A stretch of DNA of 64,000 nucleotides from Hominenteromicrobium sp964531265 (GCA_964531265.1 CAZHDW010000001.1:115373-179372), one strand, 5' to 3'; positions 42,851 to 51,998 are shown, counted from the first letter of the stretch. Translations and numbers: made by a program. Notes: generated by a model from the letters alone, not told the origin.

Positions 42851-44644
42851 ATGTTTCGTTCCAATGTTCTGGTCTGCGGCGGCACAGGCTGCACATCCTC
42901 TCACAGCGAAAAGATCATCGAAAAGCTGCATGAGGAGATAAACGCCAAGGGCCTTGAAAAGGAAGTAAACGTCGTAAGAACCGGCTGCTTCGGTCTCTGC
43001 GCACTCGGCCCGATCATGATCGTATATCCGGAAGGTGCTTTCTACAGCATGGTTACACCGGAGGATATCCCGGAGATCGTTGAAGAGCATCTGCTCAAGG
43101 GTCGTATCGTTAAGCGTCTTCTCTACAAGGAGACAGTTGTTGACGACAATACAACAAAGTCTCTGAACGAGACAACATTCTATGCAAAGCAGATGCGTAT
43201 CGCTCTGCGTAACTGCGGTGTTATCAACCCGGAGATCATCGACGAGTACATCGCTGTTGATGGCTACCAGGCTATCGGTAAGATCCTCACAGAGAAGATC
43301 CCGCCGCAGCAGGTTATCCAGACAATGCTCGATTCCGGCCTTCGCGGCCGTGGCGGTGCAGGCTTCCCGACAGGTATGAAGTGGAAGTTCGCTGCTGCTA
43401 ACGATGCTGACCAGAAGTATGTATGCTGCAACGCCGACGAGGGTGACCCGGGTGCATTTATGGACCGTTCCATCCTTGAGGGCGACCCGCACAGCGTTAT
43501 CGAGGCTATGACCATTGCTGGTTATGCTATCGGTGCTTCCCAGGGTTACATCTACATTCGTGCAGAGTATCCGATCGCTGTTAAGCGTCTTCAGATTGCT
43601 ATCGATCAGGCAAGAGAATACGGCCTGCTCGGTAAGAATATTTTCGATTCCGGCTTTGACTTTGACCTTGAGCTCCGTCTGGGCGCAGGTGCATTCGTTT
43701 GCGGCGAGGAAACCGCTCTGATGACTTCCATCGAGGGTAAGCGCGGCGAACCGAGATGCCGTCCTCCGTTCCCGGCAGTTAAGGGCCTCTTCCAGAAGCC
43801 GACTGTCCTCAACAACGTTGAGACATATGCAAACATCCCGCAGATATTCCTCAAGGGTGCAGATTGGTTCCGCAGCATCGGTACTGAGAAGAGCCACGGA
43901 ACAAAGGTATTTGCTCTTGGCGGTAAGATCCATAACACAGGCCTCGTTGAGGTTCCGATGGGCACAACTCTGCGTGAGGTCGTTGAAGAAATCGGCGGCG
44001 GCATCCCGGGCGGCCATAAGTTTAAGGCTGCACAGACCGGTGGTCCTTCCGGCGGCTGTATCCCGGCTTCCCTCATCGATACTCCGATCGACTACGATAG
44101 CCTTATCGCTATCGGCTCCATGATGGGCTCCGGCGGATTGATCGTTATGGACGAGACAACCTGTATGGTTGACATCGCAAAGTTCTTCCTCGAGTTCACA
44201 GTTGATGAATCCTGCGGTAAGTGTACACCGTGCCGTATCGGTACAAAGAGACTGCTTGAGATACTCAACAAGATCACAAGCGGCAACGGTACACTTGAGG
44301 ATATCGACAAGCTCGAAGAGCTCTGCTACTATATCAAGGAGAACTCTCTGTGTGGTCTCGGTCAGACTGCTCCGAACCCGGTTCTCTCCACACTTAAGTA
44401 TTATCGCGATGAGTATATTGCACACGTTACAGAGCATCGTTGCCCGGCAGGCGCATGTAAGGCACTTACCAACTATGTTGTTGTTGAAGACAAGTGTAAG
44501 GGCTGCACACTCTGCGCACGTAACTGCCCGGTTGGCGCTATCACAGGCTCTGTAAAGCAGCCGCATGTTATCGACACTACAAAGTGCATCAAGTGCGGTG
44601 TCTGCATGGATAAGTGTAAGTTTAAGGCGATTGAAAAGAGATAA
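42851..44644 (+). CDS. hydB: NuoF-like NADH/FMN subunit of [FeFe]-hydrogenase
   Basis: Flavoprotein subunit of 597 residues. It has an N-terminal [2Fe-2S] thioredoxin-like domain (CGGTGCTSSHS, RTGCFGLCALGP). The NADH/FMN core follows (GRGGAGFPTGMKW, CNADEGDPGAFMDR). Next is the N3-type [4Fe-4S] site (ESCGKCTPCRIGT with SLCGLG), and last two C-terminal [4Fe-4S] motifs (CKGCTLCARNCP, CIKCGVCMDKC). This subunit exchanges electrons with NAD(H) and is where bifurcation is proposed. GGAGG precedes the ATG. Codons are strongly biased, consistent with high expression. Confidence 0.96.
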   Translation: MFRSNVLVCGGTGCTSSHSEKIIEKLHEEINAKGLEKEVNVVRTGCFGLCALGPIMIVYPEGAFYSMVTPEDIPEIVEEHLLKGRIVKRLLYKETVVDDNTTKSLNETTFYAKQMRIALRNCGVINPEIIDEYIAVDGYQAIGKILTEKIPPQQVIQTMLDSGLRGRGGAGFPTGMKWKFAAANDADQKYVCCNADEGDPGAFMDRSILEGDPHSVIEAMTIAGYAIGASQGYIYIRAEYPIAVKRLQIAIDQAREYGLLGKNIFDSGFDFDLELRLGAGAFVCGEETALMTSIEGKRGEPRCRPPFPAVKGLFQKPTVLNNVETYANIPQIFLKGADWFRSIGTEKSHGTKVFALGGKIHNTGLVEVPMGTTLREVVEEIGGGIPGGHKFKAAQTGGPSGGCIPASLIDTPIDYDSLIAIGSMMGSGGLIVMDETTCMVDIAKFFLEFTVDESCGKCTPCRIGTKRLLEILNKITSGNGTLEDIDKLEELCYYIKENSLCGLGQTAPNPVLSTLKYYRDEYIAHVTEHRCPAGACKALTNYVVVEDKCKGCTLCARNCPVGAITGSVKQPHVIDTTKCIKCGVCMDKCKFKAIEKR

Positions 44645-44661
44645 GGAAGGAGTGTGTAGAC

Positions 44662-46401
44662 ATGGATATGATAAATATTAAGATCAACGGCATGTCCTAC
44701 CAGGTTGCTGCTGGCAGCACCATCCTTGAGGCTGCAAGAGAAGCCGGAATAGACATTCCTACTCTTTGCTACCTGAAGGATATCAACCAGATCGGCGCTT
44801 GCCGTATGTGCATGGTCGAGGTTAAGGGCGCAAAATCCCTTGTAGCGGCTTGCGTATATCCGGTTAACGAAGGCATGGAAGTCTTCACAAATACCCCGAA
44901 AGTAATCAAATCCAGAAAGATGACTCTGGAAATGTTGCTTTCCGTTCATGATAAGAAGTGCCTCAGCTGTAAGAGAAGCGGCAACTGCGAGTTCCAGAAG
45001 CTCTGTAACGAAATGGGTGTCGACACAGAAAACCGTTTCGATGGTGCTGTTCCCGCAGGCAGCAAGGACACAACCACAATGCATCTTGTTCGCGACAACT
45101 CCAAGTGCATCCTTTGCCGTCGCTGCGTAGCTGCTTGCCAGCAGCAGCATGTTGCTGTTATCGGTGCTAACAACCGTGGCTTCGATACAGAGATCGGCTG
45201 TGCATTTGAGCTCCCGCTCAACGAGGTTGCATGTGTATCCTGTGGCCAGTGCATCAATGCTTGTCCGACAGGCGCTCTCACAGAGAGAGATAACACTCAG
45301 GAAGTTCTCGACGCTATCAACGATCCGGAGAAGATCGTTGTTGTTCAGACAGCTCCGGCTGTCCGCGCAGCTCTCGGCGAAGAGTTCGGTATGCCCATTG
45401 GCACAAATGTTGAGGGCAAGATGGTTGCAGCTCTGCGCCGCCTTGGCTTTGACAAGGTATTTGACACCGACTTCGGTGCTGATATGACAATCATGGAGGA
45501 AGCTACAGAGTTTATCGACCGTGTTCAGAATGGCGGCAAGCTCCCGATCATCACCTCCTGCTCTCCCGGATGGGTCAAGTTCTGCGAGCACTACTATCCG
45601 TCTCTGACAGAGAACCTCTCCTCCTGCAAGTCTCCGCAGCAGATGACAGGCGCTCTCATCAAGACATGGTACGCAGAGAAGGAAGGCATCGATCCGAAGA
45701 ACATCGTTTCCGTTTCCGTAATGCCCTGCGTTGCTAAGAAGTTCGAGATTAACCGTGACGACGAGTCCGCTGCAGGTGTTCCGGATGTTGATATCTCCAT
45801 CACAACACGTGAGCTTGCTCGTATGATCAAGCTGGCTCAGCTCAACTTCGAGAGACTGCCCGATGAGGACTTTGATCCGGCTATGGGCGTTTCCACAGGT
45901 GCATCCACAATCTTCGGTGCAACCGGTGGTGTTCTTGAGGCTGCTCTGCGTACTGCTGCTGACGTTCTCGAGGGTACTGATCATGCAAATGTTGAGTACA
46001 AGGAGATCCGCGGTACTAAGGGCTTCAAGGAAGCTGTTTACAAGATCGCAGGTATGGACGTTAAGGTTGCTGTTGTCAGCGGTCTTGACAATGCTAACGA
46101 GCTTCTCAAGAAGATCGAGAGCGGCGAGGCAGATTACCACATCGTAGAAGTTATGTGCTGCCCGGGCGGCTGCGTAAACGGCGGCGGCCAGCCGATACAG
46201 TCTGCAACTGTACGTGCATACACAGACATCAAGGCTCTCCGTGCAAAGGCACTGTATGATGAGGACGAGGCTAAGACACTCCGTAAGAGCCATCTCAACC
46301 CCGTTGTCAATGAGTGCTATGAGTGGATGGGTGGCAAGCCGGGTTGCCATAAGGCACACGAGCTGCTCCATACAACATATGTAAAGCGCGACAGATTCTG
46401 A
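44662..46401 (+). CDS. hydA: [FeFe]-hydrogenase catalytic subunit
   Basis: Hydrogen-evolving subunit of 579 residues. In order: N-terminal [2Fe-2S] (CYLKDINQIGACRMC), a His/Cys cluster (HDKKCLSCKRSGNCEFQKLC), two [4Fe-4S] motifs (CILCRRCVAAC, CVSCGQCINACP), then the H-cluster domain. The latter has L1 TSCSPGW, L2 MPCVAKKFE and L3 CCPGGCVNGGGQP. Motifs and a C-terminal small-subunit-like tail fit the NAD-linked HydABC type, which couples NADH and ferredoxin oxidation to H2. GGAAGGAG lies upstream. A strong terminator follows. Confidence 0.97.
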   Translation: MDMINIKINGMSYQVAAGSTILEAAREAGIDIPTLCYLKDINQIGACRMCMVEVKGAKSLVAACVYPVNEGMEVFTNTPKVIKSRKMTLEMLLSVHDKKCLSCKRSGNCEFQKLCNEMGVDTENRFDGAVPAGSKDTTTMHLVRDNSKCILCRRCVAACQQQHVAVIGANNRGFDTEIGCAFELPLNEVACVSCGQCINACPTGALTERDNTQEVLDAINDPEKIVVVQTAPAVRAALGEEFGMPIGTNVEGKMVAALRRLGFDKVFDTDFGADMTIMEEATEFIDRVQNGGKLPIITSCSPGWVKFCEHYYPSLTENLSSCKSPQQMTGALIKTWYAEKEGIDPKNIVSVSVMPCVAKKFEINRDDESAAGVPDVDISITTRELARMIKLAQLNFERLPDEDFDPAMGVSTGASTIFGATGGVLEAALRTAADVLEGTDHANVEYKEIRGTKGFKEAVYKIAGMDVKVAVVSGLDNANELLKKIESGEADYHIVEVMCCPGGCVNGGGQPIQSATVRAYTDIKALRAKALYDEDEAKTLRKSHLNPVVNECYEWMGGKPGCHKAHELLHTTYVKRDRF

Positions 46402-46422
46402 TTCTGTTAAGCTTAAATGAAG

Positions 46423-46451
46423 ATGCTCTGCGGTTTTCCGCAGAGCATTTT
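46423..46451 (+). terminator. Terminator of the hydrogenase operon
   Basis: ATGCTCTGCGG and CCGCAGAGCAT form an 11-bp stem with a TTTT loop, then T-rich sequence. Confidence 0.92.
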
Positions 46452-46472
46452 TGCGTCTGTAAATAAAGCTGA

Positions 46473-46506
46473 AAATGGCACAGACGGTTTATTGTCTGTG
46501 CCATTT
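46473..46506 (-). terminator. Terminator of the DUF1846 gene
   Basis: AAATGGCACAGAC pairs with GTCTGTGCCATTT. It lies just downstream of the minus-strand stop at 46514; its T-tract on that strand is short. Confidence 0.75.
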
Positions 46507-46513
46507 AAAGTTA

Positions 46514-47998
46514 TTATTTATGGTAGAGATTGTTGTTTTCGTAGGTCGGCTCACAGGTTATGCTCATGTTCAGTCTCTTAAAGACATTGTCATCAACATT
46601 TGAGAGAATGACTGTGGAATGTATGTCGCAGCCGTTCAAAGCATCAAGCTTCTCCATGGCGAGCATTGCATTCTTGTCGGTGGCAGCGCTTATTGCCAGC
46701 GCTACAAGCATCTCATCGGAGTGCAGACGCGGATTCTTGCTCTGCATGTAGCCGGTCTTCAAGGTCTGTATCGGCGTGATAACATCGGGGGAGATCAGCT
46801 TAACCTCATGCGGAATGCCTGCAAGAGCCTTCAAAGCGTTCAGGAGAACTGCCGAGGATGCACCGAACAGGTCTGATGTGCGTCCGGTAACGACTGTGCC
46901 GTCAGGAAGCTCAATTGCGGCAGCAGGCTTGCCGTTGCGCTCTGCACGCTCAAGTGCGGCGGGCACCACGGGCAGTGCGTCTGTTTCAAGATTCAAGGTG
47001 CGCATGAGCAGGTCGATCTTGTGAAGCTCAGCCTCGTCGGAAAGTCCCTGACGAACAAGGCACGCTGTTTTGAAATATCTGCGGATTATCTCGAGTTTAG
47101 AGGCCTCTCTGCAAGCCTCATCGTCTATAATTGAAAGTCCGGCCATGTTTACGCCCATATCGGTCGGGCTCTTGTAGGGACATTCACCGTATATTTTCTC
47201 AAATATCGTGCGAAGCAGGGGGAAGCTTTCAACATCACGGTTATAGTTTACAGTTGTCTCGCCGTATGCCTCAAGGTGGAACGGGTCGATCATATTAACG
47301 TCGTTAAGGTCGGCTGTGGCGGCTTCGTATGCAAGGTTGACGGGGTGCTTAAGGGGAAGATTCCAAATCGGGAAGGTTTCGAATTTAGCGTATCCGGCCT
47401 TTACACCGCGCTTGTGCTCATGATAGAGCTGTGAAAGGCAGGTGGCCATTTTTCCGCTGCCGCTGCCGGGGCCGGTAACAACGATAAGTGAGCGTGTGGT
47501 CTCAATGTAATCGCTCCTGCCGTAGCCCTCGTCACTGACTATCAGCTTGACGTCATATGGGTAGTTCGGGAGGCGATGCAGTCTGTACACCTTAATGCCA
47601 AGGGCTTTCATGCGCTTCTCAAAGCCTTCGGCAGAGGGCTGCTCTGCGTACTGAGTGAGAGCGACGCTGCCGACATACAGTCCGCATTCACGGAAAACAT
47701 CGATAAGTCTTATAACCTCCATGTCGTAGGTGATGCCGAGGTCGGAGCGAAGTCGGTTATTTTCAATGTCATTTGCGTTGATAGCAATAACTATCTCGGC
47801 CTGATCCTTAAGCTCCATAAGCATACGAATCTTGTTATCCGGCTGAAAACCCGGAAGAACACGGGAGGCATGGTAATCATCAAAAAGCTTTCCGCCGAAT
47901 TCCAGATACAGCTTTCCGCCGAACTGCTTGATACGCTCCTGAATATGTTCGGATTGCATACGAATGTACTTCTGACTGTCAAAACCAATTTTCTTCAT
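46514..47998 (-). CDS. DUF1846-domain protein
   Basis: Cytosolic protein of 494 residues matching the DUF1846 family over its length (GFDSQKYIRMQSEHIQERI at the start). A P-loop-like segment, VVTGPGSGSGKMATCLSQLYHE, suggests nucleotide or phosphate binding. It is widespread in Firmicutes, and I know of no settled function. AAAGGGG lies before the ATG. It is a single-gene unit with a promoter at 48069-48098. Confidence 0.85.
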   Translation of the reverse strand: MKKIGFDSQKYIRMQSEHIQERIKQFGGKLYLEFGGKLFDDYHASRVLPGFQPDNKIRMLMELKDQAEIVIAINANDIENNRLRSDLGITYDMEVIRLIDVFRECGLYVGSVALTQYAEQPSAEGFEKRMKALGIKVYRLHRLPNYPYDVKLIVSDEGYGRSDYIETTRSLIVVTGPGSGSGKMATCLSQLYHEHKRGVKAGYAKFETFPIWNLPLKHPVNLAYEAATADLNDVNMIDPFHLEAYGETTVNYNRDVESFPLLRTIFEKIYGECPYKSPTDMGVNMAGLSIIDDEACREASKLEIIRRYFKTACLVRQGLSDEAELHKIDLLMRTLNLETDALPVVPAALERAERNGKPAAAIELPDGTVVTGRTSDLFGASSAVLLNALKALAGIPHEVKLISPDVITPIQTLKTGYMQSKNPRLHSDEMLVALAISAATDKNAMLAMEKLDALNGCDIHSTVILSNVDDNVFKRLNMSITCEPTYENNNLYHK

Positions 47999-48041
47999 AC
48001 TTATGCCCCTTTCATAACCGCAGCTTTATATATTTTCAGAT

Positions 48042-48098
48042 TGTGCTATAAAGCTCAACACGAGAAATATTATAGCACAGTATGCTCTCCGCTTTCAA
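48042..48098 (-). promoter_or_regulatory. DUF1846 promoter with inverted repeat
   Basis: Minus strand: TTGAAA (48093-48098), 18 bp, TATAAT (48069-48074). A perfect inverted repeat, TGTGCTATAA (48042-48051) and TTATAGCACA (48070-48079), spans from the -10 box into the leader. Confidence 0.5.
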
Positions 48099-48148
48099 GG
48101 CGTTTGGACAATTTTCGTCAGTTTTCAGCTGAGCATTTTTTTGACGTA

Positions 48149-48177
48149 TTGAAATGTGAAGGATCGGGTGCTATACT
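48149..48177 (+). promoter_or_regulatory. Promoter for the esterase gene
   Basis: TTGAAA (48149-48154), 17 bp, TATACT (48172-48177), 42 bp before the ATG. Confidence 0.6.
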
Positions 48178-48218
48178 TAGTGTATAAGATTTTTGTTTGA
48201 ACTTTTGAAGGAGTTAAA

Positions 48219-49157
48219 ATGGAAGTAAAAAATTGGAGCTATGAGGAATTTCCCGAATTCATCGATGTGCCGGAGGGCGTTGAGGTGATAGAAACAACGG
48301 GCGATGAGCAGGGTGTCAATTATTTTCATGACGTAGAGTATGCCGAGATAGACGGCCACAAGCTGCATCTTCAGATACTCATTCCGTCCTCGCGCAACAG
48401 CGGCTTTAAGCCGTTTGCCGATGAGCAGCCGATGTCGCTGCCGTGCTTTGTTTTCGTGCAGGGCTCAGGTTGGATGCCGCAGTACGTATACGCAAGTCTC
48501 GTACAGCTTGCAAAGCTTGCGTTAAAGGGCTATGTCTGCGCAATCGTTGAGTATCGTCATTCCGGCATAGCATCCTTCCCGGCTCAGGCGAAGGATGCAC
48601 GCAATGCCGTTCGTTTTCTCAGAAAGAATGCCGGTCGCTTCGGCATAGATCCCAAAAGAATAATACTTTCCGGTGATTCCTCCGGCGGACATACTGCTAT
48701 GTGGGGCGGTATTCTTGATGACGATGACAGCGCGGATAATATTTTCCCCGGTGTTTCCGCAAAGGTCAGCGGACTGGTGAATTACTATGGCTCAACGTCC
48801 CTCATTGCGCCGGATTCAAACCCATGCACGGTGAATCACTGTCTGCCGGACAGCCCCGAGGGACTCGTTATGGGTGGTAAAAACCTGCTTGAGAATCCGG
48901 AGCTTGCCCGTCAACTTTCCGTTGAGTGCAATATAGATAAGAATACCGAGCTGCCGCCCGTGTTGATGTTCCATGGAACCAAGGACCGCACAGTCAACTG
49001 CACCGGATCTGCCGTGCTCTATGAGCAGCTCAAGAAGACAGGCCATGAGGTGACCTTCTATCTTGTAAAGGGTGGGGATCACGGCGGCCCGGAATTCTGG
49101 ACTGACCGCATCATCAATATTGTGGATGAATTCTGTCGCAAATGCTTTGAAGCATAA
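48219..49157 (+). CDS. Alpha/beta-hydrolase, esterase-like
   Basis: Cytosolic hydrolase of 312 residues without a signal peptide. The nucleophile elbow is GDSSGGH, the Asp lies in MFHGTKDRTV, and the His in GGDHGGPEFW. The segment VFVQGSGWMPQYVY corresponds to the oxyanion region. It resembles acetyl-esterase/lipase proteins used in xylan or acyl-sugar breakdown; the substrate is not determined. AAGGAG precedes the ATG, and it has its own promoter and terminator. Confidence 0.85.
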   Translation: MEVKNWSYEEFPEFIDVPEGVEVIETTGDEQGVNYFHDVEYAEIDGHKLHLQILIPSSRNSGFKPFADEQPMSLPCFVFVQGSGWMPQYVYASLVQLAKLALKGYVCAIVEYRHSGIASFPAQAKDARNAVRFLRKNAGRFGIDPKRIILSGDSSGGHTAMWGGILDDDDSADNIFPGVSAKVSGLVNYYGSTSLIAPDSNPCTVNHCLPDSPEGLVMGGKNLLENPELARQLSVECNIDKNTELPPVLMFHGTKDRTVNCTGSAVLYEQLKKTGHEVTFYLVKGGDHGGPEFWTDRIINIVDEFCRKCFEA

Positions 49158-49171
49158 TTATATTTGACTTT

Positions 49172-49205
49172 AAGGGCTGTTCCGTAACAGGGGAACGGCC
49201 CTTTT
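49172..49205 (+). terminator. Terminator of the esterase gene
   Basis: AAGGGCTGTTCC pairs with GGAACGGCCCTT (one G-U), then T. Confidence 0.8.
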
Positions 49206-49236
49206 GCATATCATATCGAAAAATCAATGAATACTA

Positions 49237-49266
49237 TCGACTTTATGGCATAGTCCATGATATAAT
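49237..49266 (+). promoter_or_regulatory. Promoter for the GTPase-nuclease gene
   Basis: TCGACT (49237-49242), 18 bp, TATAAT (49261-49266), 33 bp before the ATG. The -35 box is imperfect. Confidence 0.45.
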
Positions 49267-49298
49267 ATATAGTATTGTTAACGAAAGGAGCTGTCATC

Positions 49299-51959
49299 AT
49301 GCCTGAGCTATCAAAAAAATTCCCCTGTAATATTGGCCTGCTTGCCCATGTAGATGCCGGAAAGACCACACTTTCAGAGGCAATGCTGTATGTTGGCGGT
49401 CAGCTCAGGAAGCTTGGCAGAGTCGATCATCAGAGTGCGTTCCTCGATACCGATTTGCAGGAGCGTGAACGCGGAATTACGATTTTTTCCAAACAGGCTG
49501 TTTTGCCGCTTGAAAATATCGACATAACCTTGCTTGATACCCCGGGGCATGTGGATTTTTCCAGTGAAATGGAGCGTACCCTACAGGTGCTTGACTATGC
49601 GGTGATAGTTATAAGCGGAACCGACGGTGTTCAGAGTCATACGCGTACGCTGTGGAAGCTGCTGGAGAGATACAATGTTCCGACCTTTATATTCATAAAC
49701 AAAATGGATCTCAACGGCATGGGACGCGATGAGCTTATGTCATCTCTGAAACAGGAGCTCGACAGCGGATGTACTGATTTTGCGGACGAGGATGACGCAT
49801 TTTACGAGAATATTGCCGTATGTGACGAGAAGATCATGGAGAGCTACTTCGAGACGGGTGTGGTGGACGCTGATGATATCCGTAAGGTAATAGCCAAAAG
49901 ACGTGTCTTCCCGTGCTATTTCGGCTCGGCCCTCAAAACAGAAGGTGTACAGGAGCTGCTGTCCGGAATAGAGAAATATACTCTCCGAAAGGTGTACCCG
50001 GAGGAATTCGGCGCAAAGGTTTATAAAATAGCGCACGATCCCCAGGGAGCACGCTTGACATATATGAAGATAACCGGCGGCAGTCTGTCCGTAAAGGCGG
50101 TGCTTCGCGGCGGTGAGGGTGAAAACGCCTGGGAGGAAAAGGTCGACCAGGTGAGAATATATTCCGGCAGTAAGTACAAGCTGACGGAGGTAGTGAATGC
50201 CGGTGCGGTTTGCGCCGTTACCGGGCTGACAAATACCTATCCGGGACAGGGCATCGGTGCTGAGCCGGATACGCCTGCGCCAATGCTTGATAGCTTTCTT
50301 ACATATCAGGTGCAGCTTCCGACGGGAGTTGAGCCGCATACTGCCGTGCAAAAGCTCAGAATTCTCGAGGAAGAGGATCCCTTGCTCCACGTGGTATGGA
50401 ATGAACAGCTTAGGGAAATACACGTTCAGCTCATGGGCGAGGTGCAGCTTGAGGTTCTTCAAAGGGAGATAAATGACAGGTTTAAACTGGCTGTTACGTT
50501 CGGAGACGGCAGCATAGTTTACAGGGAAACGATAAAGGCTCCTGTCGAGGGAATGGGTCACTTTGAGCCGCTTCGCCATTATGCAGAGGTGCATCTGCTC
50601 ATGGAGCCTGGTGAGCCCGGCAGCGGCATGAACTTCGGCACGTTGGTCAGCGAGGACGTTCTCGACAGAAACTGGCAGAGGCTCATACTTACTCATCTGG
50701 AGGAAAGGGATTTCCCCGGCGTGCTGACAGGCTCTCAGATAACCGATATGAAGATAACTCTCGTTGCAGGAAGAGCTCATCTCAAGCACACGGAGGGCGG
50801 CGATTTCAGACAGGCTACCTACCGTGCTGTGCGACAGGGACTTATGAAGGCTGAGAGCATCCTGCTTGAGCCGTGGTATGACTTCCGCCTCGAGGTGCCG
50901 ATGGCACATGTCGGAAGGGCTATAGCTGATCTTCAGCGTATGTTGGCTGAGTTTACTCCGCCGCAAACGGTCGGTACAAGCTCTGTGATAACCGGCAGAG
51001 CACCTGTATCGGAAATGAGGGGATATCAGCTCGAGCTTGCCGCATATACTCGTGGTGAGGGCAGCATACTCTGTATGCCAAAGGGCTATTACCCGTGTCA
51101 CAATGCGGAGCAGGTGATAGCGGCTATCGGATATGACGCCGAAAGGGACACCGAAAATACCGGTGATTCGGTTTTCTGCTCGCATGGTACGGGCGTTATA
51201 ATCAAGTGGCATGAATCCGATGCGCATATGCATGTGTCAAGTGGATTGTCCTTTGAAAAGGAGGAGCTGAGCGAAGCTCCTACTGCGACAAACAGAAGGA
51301 GCGTCAGTGCTCCGCAGACCTTTGACAAGGAGCTGCAAATGATCTTTGAGCGCACATACGGGCCGATTAAGCAGCGTGATATGCGTCCGAAGGGTTCGAT
51401 AAGCGGAAATGAACTCAACAGCAGGGAGCATGTGAACGTTCCCGACCCGAACACCGACCCGGAATATCTGCTGATAGACGGTTATAACATCCTGCATGCG
51501 TGGGATGACCTTAAGAAGATATCCGAAACGGATATCGATACCGCTCGTCAGATGCTCATGGACAGGATATGCCATTATCAGAGCGCGAACAAATGCATAT
51601 GCATCCTTGTTTTTGATGCGTACCGTGTGCCGAGGGATGTGGAGGATGTCCTGCAATATCACAATATCTCCGTTGTCTTTACAAAGCAGGCGGAAACCGC
51701 CGATACCTACATAGAGCGTGCGACATATGAGATAGGCCGTAAGCATAGAGTAAGGGTGGCAACATCGGATATGGCCGAGCAGATGATCGTAATGGGGCAT
51801 GGCGCAAGAAGAATGTCAGCCAATGAACTGAGAATGGAAGTGGACGCCGCCGTTGATCGCCTGCGCGACAAGCTGGATGAATGGAATGAAAGGGAAAAGG
51901 CCAAGTACAGAAACAAGCCTTTTTCAACCATCGCCGAAAAAAATGTTGATAAGAAGTGA
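49299..51959 (+). CDS. TetM-like translational GTPase fused to Rae1/YacP-type NYN nuclease
   Basis: An 886-residue fusion. Residues 1-650 are an EF-G-like ribosomal-protection GTPase: G1 AHVDAGKTTL (near 15), ERERGITIF, G3 DTPGHVDF (near 80), G4 NKMDLNG (near 135), then EF-G-like domains. A linker is followed (about 718-870) by a YacP/Rae1 NYN domain with its conserved acidic sites: LLIDGYNILHAW, LVFDAYRV, ETADTYIE and VATSDMAEQ. Rae1 of Bacillus cuts mRNA in the ribosomal A site, the place TetM-type factors reach. The joined protein is therefore likely ribosome-directed. Tetracycline resistance is not implied. AAAGGAG precedes the ATG at 49299. Confidence 0.85.
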   Translation: MPELSKKFPCNIGLLAHVDAGKTTLSEAMLYVGGQLRKLGRVDHQSAFLDTDLQERERGITIFSKQAVLPLENIDITLLDTPGHVDFSSEMERTLQVLDYAVIVISGTDGVQSHTRTLWKLLERYNVPTFIFINKMDLNGMGRDELMSSLKQELDSGCTDFADEDDAFYENIAVCDEKIMESYFETGVVDADDIRKVIAKRRVFPCYFGSALKTEGVQELLSGIEKYTLRKVYPEEFGAKVYKIAHDPQGARLTYMKITGGSLSVKAVLRGGEGENAWEEKVDQVRIYSGSKYKLTEVVNAGAVCAVTGLTNTYPGQGIGAEPDTPAPMLDSFLTYQVQLPTGVEPHTAVQKLRILEEEDPLLHVVWNEQLREIHVQLMGEVQLEVLQREINDRFKLAVTFGDGSIVYRETIKAPVEGMGHFEPLRHYAEVHLLMEPGEPGSGMNFGTLVSEDVLDRNWQRLILTHLEERDFPGVLTGSQITDMKITLVAGRAHLKHTEGGDFRQATYRAVRQGLMKAESILLEPWYDFRLEVPMAHVGRAIADLQRMLAEFTPPQTVGTSSVITGRAPVSEMRGYQLELAAYTRGEGSILCMPKGYYPCHNAEQVIAAIGYDAERDTENTGDSVFCSHGTGVIIKWHESDAHMHVSSGLSFEKEELSEAPTATNRRSVSAPQTFDKELQMIFERTYGPIKQRDMRPKGSISGNELNSREHVNVPDPNTDPEYLLIDGYNILHAWDDLKKISETDIDTARQMLMDRICHYQSANKCICILVFDAYRVPRDVEDVLQYHNISVVFTKQAETADTYIERATYEIGRKHRVRVATSDMAEQMIVMGHGARRMSANELRMEVDAAVDRLRDKLDEWNEREKAKYRNKPFSTIAEKNVDKK

Positions 51960-51967
51960 AATCGATA

Positions 51968-51998
51968 TTGACAGGTAGTAACTACCGCGTGTTATAAT
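51968..51998 (+). promoter_or_regulatory. Promoter with 19-bp spacer and central palindrome
   Basis: TTGACA (51968-51973), a 19-bp spacer, TATAAT (51993-51998). GGTAGT and ACTACC (51974-51986) form a palindrome inside the spacer. A long spacer with a centred palindrome is the layout of MerR-type activation, though other redox repressors also use such sites. Confidence 0.6.

Noticed and set aside
42476..46371. Very long open frames antisense to hydB and hydA (696 and 632 codons)
   Set aside because: They mirror the strongly biased codons of highly expressed hydrogenase genes, contain no recognisable domains and are rich in Cys/Leu as shadows would be. The sense genes are certain.
44662..46401. 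TSCSPGW instead of TSCCPGW in hydA as loss of a ligand
   Set aside because: To my recollection this form is frequent in the NAD-linked trimeric hydrogenases, and all other motifs are intact. I could not verify it here, so I do not claim a defect.
49299..51959. Tetracycline-resistance determinant
   Set aside because: Similarity to TetM-type GTPases is family-level. The nuclease fusion and chromosomal setting without mobile genes do not support a resistance call.
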